From an uncultured Bacilli bacterium (GTDB taxonomy: Bacteria > Bacillota_I > Bacilli_A > RF39 > UBA660): DNA of 32,143 bases. Under the pieces are notes generated by a model. That model worked only from the letters and a program-made list of their open reading frames with translations. It was not told the DNA's origin and made no database searches. This document shows, one piece after another, positions 22,456-31,315 of the stretch (position 1 is its first letter; the number at the start of each line of letters is the position of its first letter). The position numbers and the translations under genes are program-made. The stretch lies in assembly GCA_944329195.1 (NCBI GenBank), contig CALVHX010000008.1, positions 1 to 32,143 on the forward strand. Reading direction: 5' to 3'.

Positions 22456-25400
22456 AATAACAAAGATCGGATTACTTAATTTTTGGCTATATGATGAAGA
22501 AGAATATGATTTTTATGGTGGAAATTTAATATTAAGAGGAACCAATGGTAGTGGCAAATCAGTCACAATGCAGTCTTTTATACCACTTATATTAGATGGA
22601 AACAAAAGCCCAGACAGATTAGATCCATTCGGTTCTAAGGAAAGAAAAATAGAAGATTACATTATAGGAGACGCAGAAGGAGTCCAAAAAGAAGAAGCAA
22701 CCTCTTATCTATATATGGAAACACTAACAGAAGAAGAAAATAAATATATTACAATTGGCTTAGGCTTTAGAGGCAGAAAAGGTAAAGGTGTTGAATCTTG
22801 GGGATTTGCTTTAAAAGATGGTAAAAGAATTGGTAAAGATTTCTTCTTGTACAAAGACCCAGTCAATAAGATTCCCTTGTCTAAAAATGAATTAAAATCA
22901 AGATTGGGTACAATTAATGAGTTTGTAGACACAACTAAAGATTATAAAGCAATGGTAAATAGACTATTATTTGGATTCCCTAATTTAGATATTTATGATG
23001 AGTTTATTAAATTATTATTACAATTAAGAAGTAATAAATTATCTAAAGATTATAAACCTACTAATTTAGTTAATGTTTTAAATACAGTATTACAACCCCT
23101 AACTGAAGATGATCTAAGACCATTATCAGAAGCCATAGAACAAATGAATAAAACCAAAGAGCAAGTTGAAACACTAGAACATAATGTTAAACAACTAAAA
23201 GATTTCTTAAAAGTATATAGAAATTATAATGAAATAATATTAGTTACAAAGGCTAGAGAATATCAAAAAGCAAATAACGAATATAACGAACTAAAAAATA
23301 ACACCTCTAATTTAGAAAAAGAACTTATAAATTTTAAGAAAAAACTAGAAGAAAATAATAATCGTTATACAATTGTATTAAATGATATTGCAACTAATGA
23401 AGAACAAAAAAGACAACTAGATAACCAAGACTTAAAACAAAAAATAGAATCCCTAACAACAATTAATGAAACAATTACCACTTTAGAAGGAAAAATTAAA
23501 GATATCTCTAATAATATTGATAATAATGAACAAGAAAAATTAGAGTTAAATAAAAAAATAAGTCAAATTGCTGATGAAACATATAAATTAAAAAAAGAAA
23601 TAGAAGAATCTTCTATTGATTTAAAAGATATGTCCAACGAAAGTTACTTTGATGAAATTATTTTCTTTATAGATGAACTAAATGATAATTTAGAAACTGA
23701 AGTATCCTTTGAAAGCATTTTTATGTCCTTAAAAAAATATGAAGAAAAGATTAAAATTATGATTAACTTTTTAGAACAAGAACAACAAATATTACTGGAA
23801 AGCGAATCAACTAGAATAGAATATGAAAAATTATCTAATAAATATAAAGAATTAGAAAGATTAATTAATAATCAAGAAAAAAATTTCAAAGAAAGCATTA
23901 TGGCTTGGGAAGAAGACTTCATTAATAAATTAAATAATAATAAATATCTAAAACTAGATGATAGTATAAAAAAACAAATATTAGAACTTATGAATAACTA
24001 TTCTTTTAATAATTACGATAAAGTTAAATCTTTATATAAAGATGCATCTTCAAATTTAATAAACAATATCAATAACAATACCTTAAAATTAGATAATAAA
24101 AAATCCCTAAGAGAGATAGAATTATCAAAGTTAGAAAACGAATATCAAGAATTAAAAAATTCTGATGATATAGAACTCCCTACTTTAAATATAAAGACTG
24201 ATGAAATTTTAAAAAATAATGAAATAGACAGTATACCTTTATATAAATGTATCGAGTTTAAAGATAACATAAGTGATAAAATCAGAAATAACATTGAAGC
24301 ATCTCTATTAGACTTAAATATATTAGGTGCTTATATTATAAAAGAAAGTGATATAGATAAACTATCTAAATTAGATATACAAATACTATATTTAACCAAA
24401 ACAAATAAAAAACAAAATAATATACTTAAATATTTTGATATCAAAATAGATAGCAATACTATTAAAGCAGATTATGTTAAAGAAGTATTAGAATGTATCA
24501 GTATAGATAAAAAAGATATTATCTCAATAGGTGAGGATGGTAAATCTCACATTGATTTAATAAATTCCATTGCAAACCCAGAATATAAGCAAAGTTATAT
24601 CGGATACTTAAAAAGAATTGAACTCAAAAATAAAAAACTAAAAGAATTAGAAAATAGAGTAGAAATATTAAACAAAGAAATACAAATTATTGATAATCTA
24701 ATAAGAGAAAATAATGAAAAAATTACTATTATAGAAAGTGAAGAAAAAAATTTACCTAGTAATGAAATAATAAATAATATTATAGATAAAATAAAAGAAC
24801 TTTCAATAGAACTTAATTACAATGATAAAAGACAAAAAGAATTAGAAAAAGATTTATCTATTATTGATGACAAGTTAAAAAAAATTAAAGAAAAAATAAA
24901 TGATAATAAAAAAGGCTTATATATACCACTAAATTTAATTTCATATAAAGAAGTTAGTAATATTGTTAGTAGTATTAAAGAAATATTACAAAATCTAAGA
25001 AATACCCATAATTCTTATTTAAACAAGTTAGAAATAAATAATAGTTTTCAAGATAGATTAAATAGTATTATGGATAATATTGCTTATTTAAAAGCAGATC
25101 TAGAAGAAAAAGAAACTAACTTAAAAGTTAATATAACCGCTAGAGACACAATTAACGAACTATTAGAAACAAAAGAATATAAAGAACAAAAAGAAAAAAT
25201 GATAACTATAGAAACTAATTTAACTAATCTAGAAAAAGAAAGAGTTTTATTAATAAAAGAAACATCTAAATTAGAGAAAGATATTGAATATAAGAATAAT
25301 TACTTTAACGAGTTACAAAAAGAAATGTTAGAAAAACAAAAAAAATTAAATATTTATAGAGAAATTTTCTTAAGAGAATATAAATTAAAATATATTTATC

Positions 25401-26521
25401 AAGACGATATAGTTGATTTAGATAAAACAGTTAGGAACATAATTAAAGATGGAAATTCAAGAAAAGAAATATCTCTAAATGAAGCATTAAGTAACTTTTA
25501 TTCATCATACAATCATTATAGATTAGAACTTAATGACTATTCTTTGAAAAACATAACATTATTTGCAGATTATGATACAGAAGATAATGAAGAAAAAAAG
25601 ATATATGAAAATAACATAAGAGTAGATGTAGTATCTATGTATCAAGGAATTAAACTTAATTTATTAGAGCTAGCAGAAAAATTAGAAGGAGATATTGAAG
25701 ATAATAAAGATTTAATTAGTAAGCAAGATAGACTTTTATTTGAGGATATTTTATTAAATACAGTAGGAGATAAAATCAGAGCAAGAATAGATTCATCAAA
25801 TGAATGGGTTTCTAAGATAAATAATATTATGGCTACAATGCAAGGGAATAGCGCTCTTAGCTTTAAACTAGTTTGGAAAAGCATCGCTGCCGATAATGAA
25901 GGAGAAATCGATACCAAAGAATTAGTACGCATATTAAAAATGGATCCAAAGTTACTTAAAGATAGTGATAGATCAAGACTAACGAATCATTTTAGAAGCA
26001 AAATAAAAAAAGCAGAAGAATTGTGTCAAGATTCATTTATATCATTTTATAAAATTATAGAAGAAGTCTTAGATTATAGAAGCTGGTTTACTTTTCAATT
26101 ATTATATCAACGAAAAGGCATGAATTTCAAAGAATTAACTGATAAAACATTTTCTAAATTTAGTGGTGGTGAGCGCGCCAAGAGTATGTATATACCTCTA
26201 TTTGCTAGTGTTTATGCAAAATTAATTTTGGCACGTCCTAATTGCCTTAGAATAATTGCTTTAGATGAAGCGTTTGCTGGAGTAGACGAAGATAATATTA
26301 GAGAAATGTTTGGTATCCTAAAATATTTGAATATTGATTTTATAATTAATTCCCAAGTATTATGGGGAGATTATGATACAATTGATGATTTATCTATCTG
26401 TGAACTTATTAGACCTCAAAATTCTTCAGTTGTAAGTGTTGAAAGATATAGATGGAATGGTAAATATAAAGAAATTATTGATGATAGATTAAAGTATAAT
26501 GAGGAATTAAAAAATGCATAA
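22442..26521 (+). CDS. jetC: Wadjet type II JetC (TIGR02680), SMC-like ATPase
   Basis: A 1359-residue SMC/MukB-like motor that extrudes DNA loops. Walker A G-T-N-G-S-G-K-S is at 33-40, the ABC signature F-S-G-G-E-R near 1240-1245, and Walker B I-I-A-L-D-E with D1275-E1276. Between them lie two long coiled coils rich in Lys, Glu and Asn, broken by a less charged hinge-like region about 600-720. This is the full SMC order: N-head, coil, hinge, coil, C-head. I use the ATG at 22442, six nt after GGAGGTGA; the TTG at 22427 would put the ribosome-binding site inside the gene. Coding sequence is strongly A-rich with more C than G, unlike the core genes. Confidence 0.93.
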   Translation: MKRIKITKIGLLNFWLYDEEEYDFYGGNLILRGTNGSGKSVTMQSFIPLILDGNKSPDRLDPFGSKERKIEDYIIGDAEGVQKEEATSYLYMETLTEEENKYITIGLGFRGRKGKGVESWGFALKDGKRIGKDFFLYKDPVNKIPLSKNELKSRLGTINEFVDTTKDYKAMVNRLLFGFPNLDIYDEFIKLLLQLRSNKLSKDYKPTNLVNVLNTVLQPLTEDDLRPLSEAIEQMNKTKEQVETLEHNVKQLKDFLKVYRNYNEIILVTKAREYQKANNEYNELKNNTSNLEKELINFKKKLEENNNRYTIVLNDIATNEEQKRQLDNQDLKQKIESLTTINETITTLEGKIKDISNNIDNNEQEKLELNKKISQIADETYKLKKEIEESSIDLKDMSNESYFDEIIFFIDELNDNLETEVSFESIFMSLKKYEEKIKIMINFLEQEQQILLESESTRIEYEKLSNKYKELERLINNQEKNFKESIMAWEEDFINKLNNNKYLKLDDSIKKQILELMNNYSFNNYDKVKSLYKDASSNLINNINNNTLKLDNKKSLREIELSKLENEYQELKNSDDIELPTLNIKTDEILKNNEIDSIPLYKCIEFKDNISDKIRNNIEASLLDLNILGAYIIKESDIDKLSKLDIQILYLTKTNKKQNNILKYFDIKIDSNTIKADYVKEVLECISIDKKDIISIGEDGKSHIDLINSIANPEYKQSYIGYLKRIELKNKKLKELENRVEILNKEIQIIDNLIRENNEKITIIESEEKNLPSNEIINNIIDKIKELSIELNYNDKRQKELEKDLSIIDDKLKKIKEKINDNKKGLYIPLNLISYKEVSNIVSSIKEILQNLRNTHNSYLNKLEINNSFQDRLNSIMDNIAYLKADLEEKETNLKVNITARDTINELLETKEYKEQKEKMITIETNLTNLEKERVLLIKETSKLEKDIEYKNNYFNELQKEMLEKQKKLNIYREIFLREYKLKYIYQDDIVDLDKTVRNIIKDGNSRKEISLNEALSNFYSSYNHYRLELNDYSLKNITLFADYDTEDNEEKKIYENNIRVDVVSMYQGIKLNLLELAEKLEGDIEDNKDLISKQDRLLFEDILLNTVGDKIRARIDSSNEWVSKINNIMATMQGNSALSFKLVWKSIAADNEGEIDTKELVRILKMDPKLLKDSDRSRLTNHFRSKIKKAEELCQDSFISFYKIIEEVLDYRSWFTFQLLYQRKGMNFKELTDKTFSKFSGGERAKSMYIPLFASVYAKLILARPNCLRIIALDEAFAGVDEDNIREMFGILKYLNIDFIINSQVLWGDYDTIDDLSICELIRPQNSSVVSVERYRWNGKYKEIIDDRLKYNEELKNA

Positions 26522-27758
26522 ATATACAGAATATTTTAAAGAAAGCCCTGGATTCAACAGATTTATTAAGAAAATATATGATAAATATAAATCACTAGGA
26601 AGATTTTCAGGTAAAGTTAAATTAAAAAATTTATCTCAAGAGGAGGCTAAGAGTTTATCAAGATTATTTGGAATTACATATAAAACTGGAGATGACGAAA
26701 CTTTTTCAATAAGTAAGTTTATTTCAATTATGAAAAATTCTAAGTATGATGACTTTGATATTGGAGTATTAATACAAGAATATTTAAATGTAGAATTATA
26801 TACTAACAAAGAAAAAAATAATCAAAATATAATCAAAGAACAAGAATTTTACAAAGATATTATACAAGATAATTCTAAAGGAAGTTCTTGGTTACAAGAT
26901 ATAATTAATTTTAAAAAACCTCCCTATAGATTAATTCATCAAAGATATAATAAGAATAAAATAGCTTTAAAAAAAGAATTAATAAATATAATTTCATTAA
27001 TAGATAATTTACCAACAACAAAAGTATTATTACCCATATATGCTTCTAATTATACAAAAGACCCACATTACTTAGATTTAGATAATTTTCATAACATTCT
27101 TTATTTCTATGCACTTTCTTATATAGATAATTGTAGTTATCCTGAAAGTAGAGAAGAGAAAATAAAACTATTATCTAAGTATAATATCGAAATAGATAAT
27201 TTATCTAATTATGTATTGACTTATAATTTATTATCAAGTAAAAATTATATAAATCAATTTTCAAATAACAAAGAAACACTAATATTAAATATTCAAAACA
27301 TTATTACTACAGAATGGTTTGATACAAAAGCAAAGAAGGTATTTATTTTTGAAAATCCATCTATTTTATCAGAGATAATAATGAGAACTATAGATTGTAG
27401 TGTAATTATTTCAGGAGGATTTCCTAATACTAGTGTATATTTACTTTTAGATAAATTAATTGAAAGTGGCAACAAACTATATTATAACGGAGATTTTGAT
27501 CCAGAAGGACTACTTATTGCCGGTAGATTAAAAGAGAAGTATAAAGATAAAATGAATTTATTTTGTTATAATGCTGATGATTACAATAAATGTTTATCAA
27601 AAAAGGAAATATCTGATAAAAGATTAAGTAAACTAATTAAAATAGATATTAAAGAATTAAAAGATATAATTAGTTTATTAACTTTAAATAAATTAGCAGC
27701 GTATCAAGAGAATAATAAAGAAAGAATAATTGATTATATAAATAATAGTTATGAGTAA
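26514..27758 (+). CDS. jetD: Wadjet type II JetD (TIGR02679/DUF2399), TOPRIM nuclease
   Basis: A 414-residue protein. JetD cleaves the plasmid once the SMC complex has extruded the whole circle. The C-terminal TOPRIM part carries E280 in F-I-F-E-N-P-S, G-G-F-P-N-T (about 303-308) and the metal-binding D327-F-D329-P-E-G. The N-terminal half (1-270) is a helical arm region that differs between types. DUF2399 and this gene order (JetA-B-C-D with DUF2397 and DUF2398) set type II apart from type I. All nuclease residues are present. It overlaps jetC by 8 nt (GAATTAAAAAATGCATAA) and is the last gene of the operon. Confidence 0.9.
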   Translation: MHKYTEYFKESPGFNRFIKKIYDKYKSLGRFSGKVKLKNLSQEEAKSLSRLFGITYKTGDDETFSISKFISIMKNSKYDDFDIGVLIQEYLNVELYTNKEKNNQNIIKEQEFYKDIIQDNSKGSSWLQDIINFKKPPYRLIHQRYNKNKIALKKELINIISLIDNLPTTKVLLPIYASNYTKDPHYLDLDNFHNILYFYALSYIDNCSYPESREEKIKLLSKYNIEIDNLSNYVLTYNLLSSKNYINQFSNNKETLILNIQNIITTEWFDTKAKKVFIFENPSILSEIIMRTIDCSVIISGGFPNTSVYLLLDKLIESGNKLYYNGDFDPEGLLIAGRLKEKYKDKMNLFCYNADDYNKCLSKKEISDKRLSKLIKIDIKELKDIISLLTLNKLAAYQENNKERIIDYINNSYE

Positions 27759-27920
27759 GTTTATTATTCTTAATGTTCCACTATATTATAATTATAAAAT
27801 TAATATAATAATGAATATCATTTATATTAGATATGTAACTAAAAAGATAAAAAACTATAGAAATAAATATAGGTGACAATAAAATAATAATAGCATAAAC
27901 TATATATTAAGGTAATACTT

Positions 27921-28241
27921 ATGAATAATGATTTAAGAGCACTCACAGGTGTAGTAATTGACCCAGGACATGGTGGGAGTGATCCGGGTGCTGTTGGAAA
28001 TAATAATTATGGAAAAGATTATGCCTTAAAAATTTCTCAATATATGTATGATATATTTAATGAATTAGGTATACCAGTAACTTTAACTAGAGATAGTGAT
28101 ATTACATTATCGCCAACCGAGAGAATAAATAAAATACTATCAGCATACGGGAATGCCCCTGATGTAATAGTTATATCTAATCACTTGAATGCAGGAGGTC
28201 GGGTAAGAAAAATTGTGATGGATGAAATATATGGTGTATAA
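27921..28241 (+). pseudogene. Truncated N-acetylmuramoyl-L-alanine amidase (Amidase_3)
   Basis: A 106-residue frame matching the first half of zinc amidases that cut the stem peptide from murein. Present: V-V-I-D-P-G-H-G-G-S-D-P-G (first zinc His, about residue 19), T-R-D-S-D near 61, and I-S-N-H-L-N-A-G-G (second His, about 91). The zinc Glu that usually stands in an E-K-D-x-x-L block is Gly here (Y-G-K-D-Y-A-L), and the protein ends 13 residues after the N-A-G-G, lacking the catalytic Glu. Full members have about 175 residues or more. It is best read as a remnant, perhaps from a phage or island lysin. A weak AAGGTAAT precedes the ATG. Confidence 0.75.
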
Positions 28242-28333
28242 CTTCGTAAGTTACTTGAAATATATAATAATATCACCTGGAAATTTTTTTGATTTATATG
28301 TAAGACAAGTTTATGGTAAAATAACCTGGTTAT

Positions 28334-28362
28334 TTGACATATAATAAAAAATAATATATAGT
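28334..28362 (+). promoter_or_regulatory. Sigma-A promoter of the AbiE operon
   Basis: TTGACA (28334-28339), 17-nt spacer, TATAGT (28357-28362). Confidence 0.8.
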
Positions 28363-28409
28363 GTTATTAACAGATGAAATACCATACATGTTTTAATAAA
28401 ATAATAACA
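28362..28409. promoter_or_regulatory. Candidate AbiEi operator
   Basis: Inverted repeat TGTTATTA (28362-28369) and TAATAACA (28402-28409) just downstream of the promoter and before the antitoxin gene. AbiEi proteins repress their own promoter through inverted repeats, so the position fits; the sequence is AT-rich and may be chance. Confidence 0.35.
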
Positions 28410-28432
28410 TAATATATGTAGGAGGGATATAG

Positions 28433-29086
28433 ATGAATTATAATGATATTTTAATTAAATATATTGATGAATATCCATATGATGAGCCTATTTTTATTGA
28501 GGACATCAAAGATTATTTTAAAAATTATATTAAAAATAATTTTGATGATGTATTTAAAAATGTTTATGTATATATTAATAGACTAGTGAAAGATAATAAA
28601 CTTGTTCAATTTATTAAAGGAATTTATTATAAACCTTTAAAAGGGGTATTTGGTAATAAACTTTTAAATATTAATAAAGTTATTGATAAAAAATATATAC
28701 ATGATGGAACTAGACAAAAGGGATATTTAACAGGTGCTTATTTATTTAATAAAATAGGTTTAACTACGCAAATACCAAAAGAAATTTTAATTGTTACTAA
28801 TGAGTGCCCTAATGCAAATGATTACAATAATAAAAATTTAGGTGTTACTATTAGAAGACCTAAAATTGAAATTAATGATGATAATTATAAATATCTTCAG
28901 CTTTTTGATGTGTTAATTAATAAGGATAATATAAAAATTGAAGTTGATAATGAAAAAGAAATTATTTATCAATTTATTAAAGATAATGAGTTAGAGCTTG
29001 AAAAAATTTTTGAATATGCTAATAAAATAAATAATTTTAAACCAATAAAGAGATTATACGAATTAGGAGGTGAAAATATTGAATAA
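28433..29086 (+). CDS. abiEi: AbiEi-type antitoxin (type IV toxin-antitoxin)
   Basis: A 217-residue protein. The N-terminal 65 residues form a winged helix of the AbiEi_4/DUF6088 sort: paired helices with Y-V-Y-I-N-R-L-V-K-D-N-K-L-V-Q-F-I-K-G-I-Y-Y, followed by a G-Y-L-T-G-A-Y-L-F-N-K-I-G-L-T-T block at about 98-113 found in these antitoxins. AbiEi counters the toxin without binding it stably and represses the operon. A strong AGGAGGG site precedes the ATG. It overlaps the toxin gene by eight nt, the usual antitoxin-first order. Confidence 0.85.
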   Translation: MNYNDILIKYIDEYPYDEPIFIEDIKDYFKNYIKNNFDDVFKNVYVYINRLVKDNKLVQFIKGIYYKPLKGVFGNKLLNINKVIDKKYIHDGTRQKGYLTGAYLFNKIGLTTQIPKEILIVTNECPNANDYNNKNLGVTIRRPKIEINDDNYKYLQLFDVLINKDNIKIEVDNEKEIIYQFIKDNELELEKIFEYANKINNFKPIKRLYELGGENIE

Positions 29087-30008
29087 AGAAATATTAGAAG
29101 AATTAATATTAAATGTTAATAGTAGAACTGGTATTAGGAATGATATTTTAGAGAAAGACTATTATGTTTGTCTTGTTTTAAGAGAATTAGCATCTAAGCA
29201 AAATGAATTACAGGCTTATTTTAAAGGTGGGACCGCTGTTTATAAAATATTAGATCATATGAATAGATTTTCTGAAGATATTGATTTAACAGTTAAAGTG
29301 AACGAAAATGAATCAAATAATAGTAATAAAACAAGATTAAAAAAATCTGCACTTGGATATGATATTGATGGTTTAATATTAGTAGATGATGAAACAATAG
29401 ATAAAAAAGGTAGTATTACATCGTTTTATAAATATGATTCATTATTTAGTTTAAATGAGCTTTTTAAATCAGAAAGAATTCAGATAGAATCAACTTCATT
29501 TACTGTGTCTGAACCAGTTTCAACTTATACTATTGAACCACTTGTTTATAAGTATGCAACAGAAGAAGAAAAAAATATTTTGAAGGAAAAGTATAATATA
29601 TCTGAATTTGAAATAGAAATTATTAAATTTGAAAGAATCTTTATTGACAAAATATTTGCGGCAGAATTTTATTATGAAAGAAAAATGTATGAAGATGTTT
29701 CTAAACATTTATATGATATTTCTATTATGATAAAAAATGATAATATTAAAGAATTATTAAAAAATAAATCTGAATTAAATAAATTAATAGGTTATAAAAG
29801 AAAAGAAGAAAAATCTAGAATAGGTGGAATATCTGAAGAAAAAGATATAATTGATTTTGATTATATGAAGTTAGATTTTAATGATGATTTAATTAAGGCT
29901 TTTAATAAAATGCAAAGAATATATGTTATAGATAATGAAAGTATAATAACTATTGATGATGTTAAGGATACTGTTAAAATATTATTAGATGTATTTAGAA
30001 ATTTGTAG
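29079..30008 (+). CDS. abiEii: AbiEii-type nucleotidyltransferase toxin
   Basis: A 309-residue toxin of the AbiEii/AbiGii family, which adds nucleotides to RNA (tRNA in studied cases) and stops growth or causes phage abortion. The nucleotidyltransferase core is clear: F-K-G-G-T-A-V-Y-K near 48-56 followed by R-F-S-E-D-I-D-L-T near 65-73, the GG-T and D-x-D pair. The helical C-terminal half has Y-K-Y-A-T-E-E-E and I-E-I-I-K-F-E-R-I-F-I-D-K, as in relatives. I prefer the TTG at 29079, eight nt after GGAGG, over the GTG at 29070 that lies within that site. The frame is intact, so the toxin is probably functional. Confidence 0.88.
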   Translation: MNKEILEELILNVNSRTGIRNDILEKDYYVCLVLRELASKQNELQAYFKGGTAVYKILDHMNRFSEDIDLTVKVNENESNNSNKTRLKKSALGYDIDGLILVDDETIDKKGSITSFYKYDSLFSLNELFKSERIQIESTSFTVSEPVSTYTIEPLVYKYATEEEKNILKEKYNISEFEIEIIKFERIFIDKIFAAEFYYERKMYEDVSKHLYDISIMIKNDNIKELLKNKSELNKLIGYKRKEEKSRIGGISEEKDIIDFDYMKLDFNDDLIKAFNKMQRIYVIDNESIITIDDVKDTVKILLDVFRNL

Positions 30009-30025
30009 TAAAGGTGGTATGACAT

Positions 30026-30265
30026 ATGGAAAAAAATATTCTTGAATTAACATTATTGCTTATGTATTTAACTTCTTAGGAAGAAGAACCAAATCCTTTT
30101 GAAGATAGGTTTAAACAATGCTGGAAAGGTTATTCTTTCGATGCTATCAATGAATTAACTGATAAAGGTTATTTATTTCCATCGAAATATAAAAATAAAT
30201 CAGTTACATTAACTAAAGAAGGAGAAAAATTAGCTAAGGATTTAATTGAAAAATATTTGAAGTAG
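30026..30265 (+). pseudogene. DUF6429-like gene with an in-frame TAG
   Basis: Starting at ATG 30026 (AAAGGTGG upstream) the frame reads M-E-K-N-I-L-E-L-T-L-L-L-M-Y-L-T-S, then TAG at 30077-30079, then E-E-E-P and continues open for 61 codons with W-K-G-Y-S-F-D-A-I-N-E-L-T-D-K-G-Y, V-T-L-T-K-E-G and A-K-D-L-I-E-K-Y. This is the DUF6429 pattern, a small winged-helix-like protein; relatives, from memory, carry Trp (L-T-S-W) at the stop position, so one G-to-A change (TGG to TAG) explains it. The rest of the gene is preserved, so the mutation is recent, or read-through occurs. First in a set of closely spaced genes. Confidence 0.72.
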
Positions 30266-30273
30266 GTGTTAAG

Positions 30274-30699
30274 ATGTTTGATTACGATAAAAAAGTAGAA
30301 GAAAATAGAAAAAGAAATGAAAAATATATTAAAGAATTTGAAAAGTGGTTAAATGAAAAGAGTTTAGTGAAGAAAACTATACGAAAACATTTAAATAATA
30401 TTGATTTATACATTAACGATTATCTAAATTATTATGAAATTACTAAAGTAGAAGATGGTATGAGTTCAGTTTACTCATTTTTAGATGGTTGGTTTATAGA
30501 AAAATGTTTATGGGCTTCAAAAAATTCATTAAAAGAAACTGCATCTAGTATAAAAAAATTTTATCAATATATGAGTGAAAATAATTATGTTAGTGAAAAA
30601 GATTATAAAGATATGTGTAGCTTTATCAAAGAAAATATGGAAGAATTTTTAGAACAAGTTGATGCCTACGATAACGGAACTTATTATGATATATTTTAA
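30274..30699 (+). CDS. Integrase-N-domain-like (SAM-like) protein
   Basis: A 141-residue protein without a catalytic domain. Residues 15-105 resemble the core-binding (SAM-like) domain of tyrosine recombinases: an F-x-x-W-L start, V-K-K-T-I-R-K-H-L-N-N-I-D-x-Y-I-N-D-Y-L near 36-55, and a S-S-I-K-K-F-Y-Q-Y-M near 89-98. The rest is an acidic tail. It follows the DUF6429-like gene after eight nt and precedes the pRiA4b-like gene by 19 nt. A DNA-binding or accessory role is plausible, but I do not know a function. Confidence 0.65.
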   Translation: MFDYDKKVEENRKRNEKYIKEFEKWLNEKSLVKKTIRKHLNNIDLYINDYLNYYEITKVEDGMSSVYSFLDGWFIEKCLWASKNSLKETASSIKKFYQYMSENNYVSEKDYKDMCSFIKENMEEFLEQVDAYDNGTYYDIF

Positions 30700-30718
30700 A
30701 CAATGGAGGTAAAAAAAT

Positions 30719-31315
30719 ATGACAAAGGTATTAACATTCAAAGTAGGTATTGAGGGCTTAGAAGATAAGATATGGAGAAAAATAGAAATTACTGATAGAA
30801 GAACAGTTGCTGACTTAGCATATACTATTCTTGCTACATTTGATTCACTTGCATATCATTTATACAATATAAAGTATAATAACAAAGTATATGATTGCTT
30901 CGTTTGTATAGAAGATGATTATAGTGATATTCCTAAAATAAATGCAACCATTACTAAATTGAGTGATTTAGGATTAAAAGAAAGTAATACTATGGAAATG
31001 GAATATGATTATGGTTCACCTACAACTTTTAAAATTACTTATCTAGGTTGTTCTGCTTTAGAAAGAGGCAAAGGATCACATTATCCATATGTTATTGATG
31101 GAGAGGGAAGAGGTATGCTAGATGATATGAGTGACTTTAGACTTAAAGAAGTAGTAGAAGATATTGATAAAAAGGGTTATTCAGAACACTATTTCACACC
31201 AGGATATGAAAGAACAATCAAATATGATTATAGAAAATTTAATATAAAAAATAATAATACATTATTAAAGGGATTAGTTCTAGAAATTAAAAACGGATAT
31301 GAAGTTGGTGAATAA
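30719..31315 (+). CDS. Plasmid pRiA4b ORF-3-like / IS1096 TnpR-passenger family protein
   Basis: A 198-residue protein of the PF07929 type. Its start, L-x-F-K-V-x-[IL]-E-G-L-E-D-K-I-W-R-K-I-E-I, then T-V-A-D-L-A-Y-T-I-L-A-T-F-D, H-L-Y-N-I and the later M-E-Y-D-Y-G-S-P-T-T-F-K-I match the family's W-R-x-[IL]-x-[IV] and Y-x-Y-D-x-G-D-x-W blocks. The family occurs on plasmids and insertion sequences as a passenger gene; its biochemical role is not settled. GGAGGT sits 7 nt before the ATG. Its end overlaps the next frame by eight nt. Confidence 0.82.
   Translation: MTKVLTFKVGIEGLEDKIWRKIEITDRRTVADLAYTILATFDSLAYHLYNIKYNNKVYDCFVCIEDDYSDIPKINATITKLSDLGLKESNTMEMEYDYGSPTTFKITYLGCSALERGKGSHYPYVIDGEGRGMLDDMSDFRLKEVVEDIDKKGYSEHYFTPGYERTIKYDYRKFNIKNNNTLLKGLVLEIKNGYEVGE

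Noticed and set aside
19810-27758. A new SMC-based system distinct from Wadjet
   Set aside because: All four proteins match the type II Wadjet pattern in order, size and motifs, so a new name is not justified.
30077-30079. Use of a changed genetic code
   Set aside because: Trp is encoded by TGG throughout, TGA and TAA end normal genes, and TAG ends jetA just before the jetB ATG; a single TAG in one gene is better explained by mutation.
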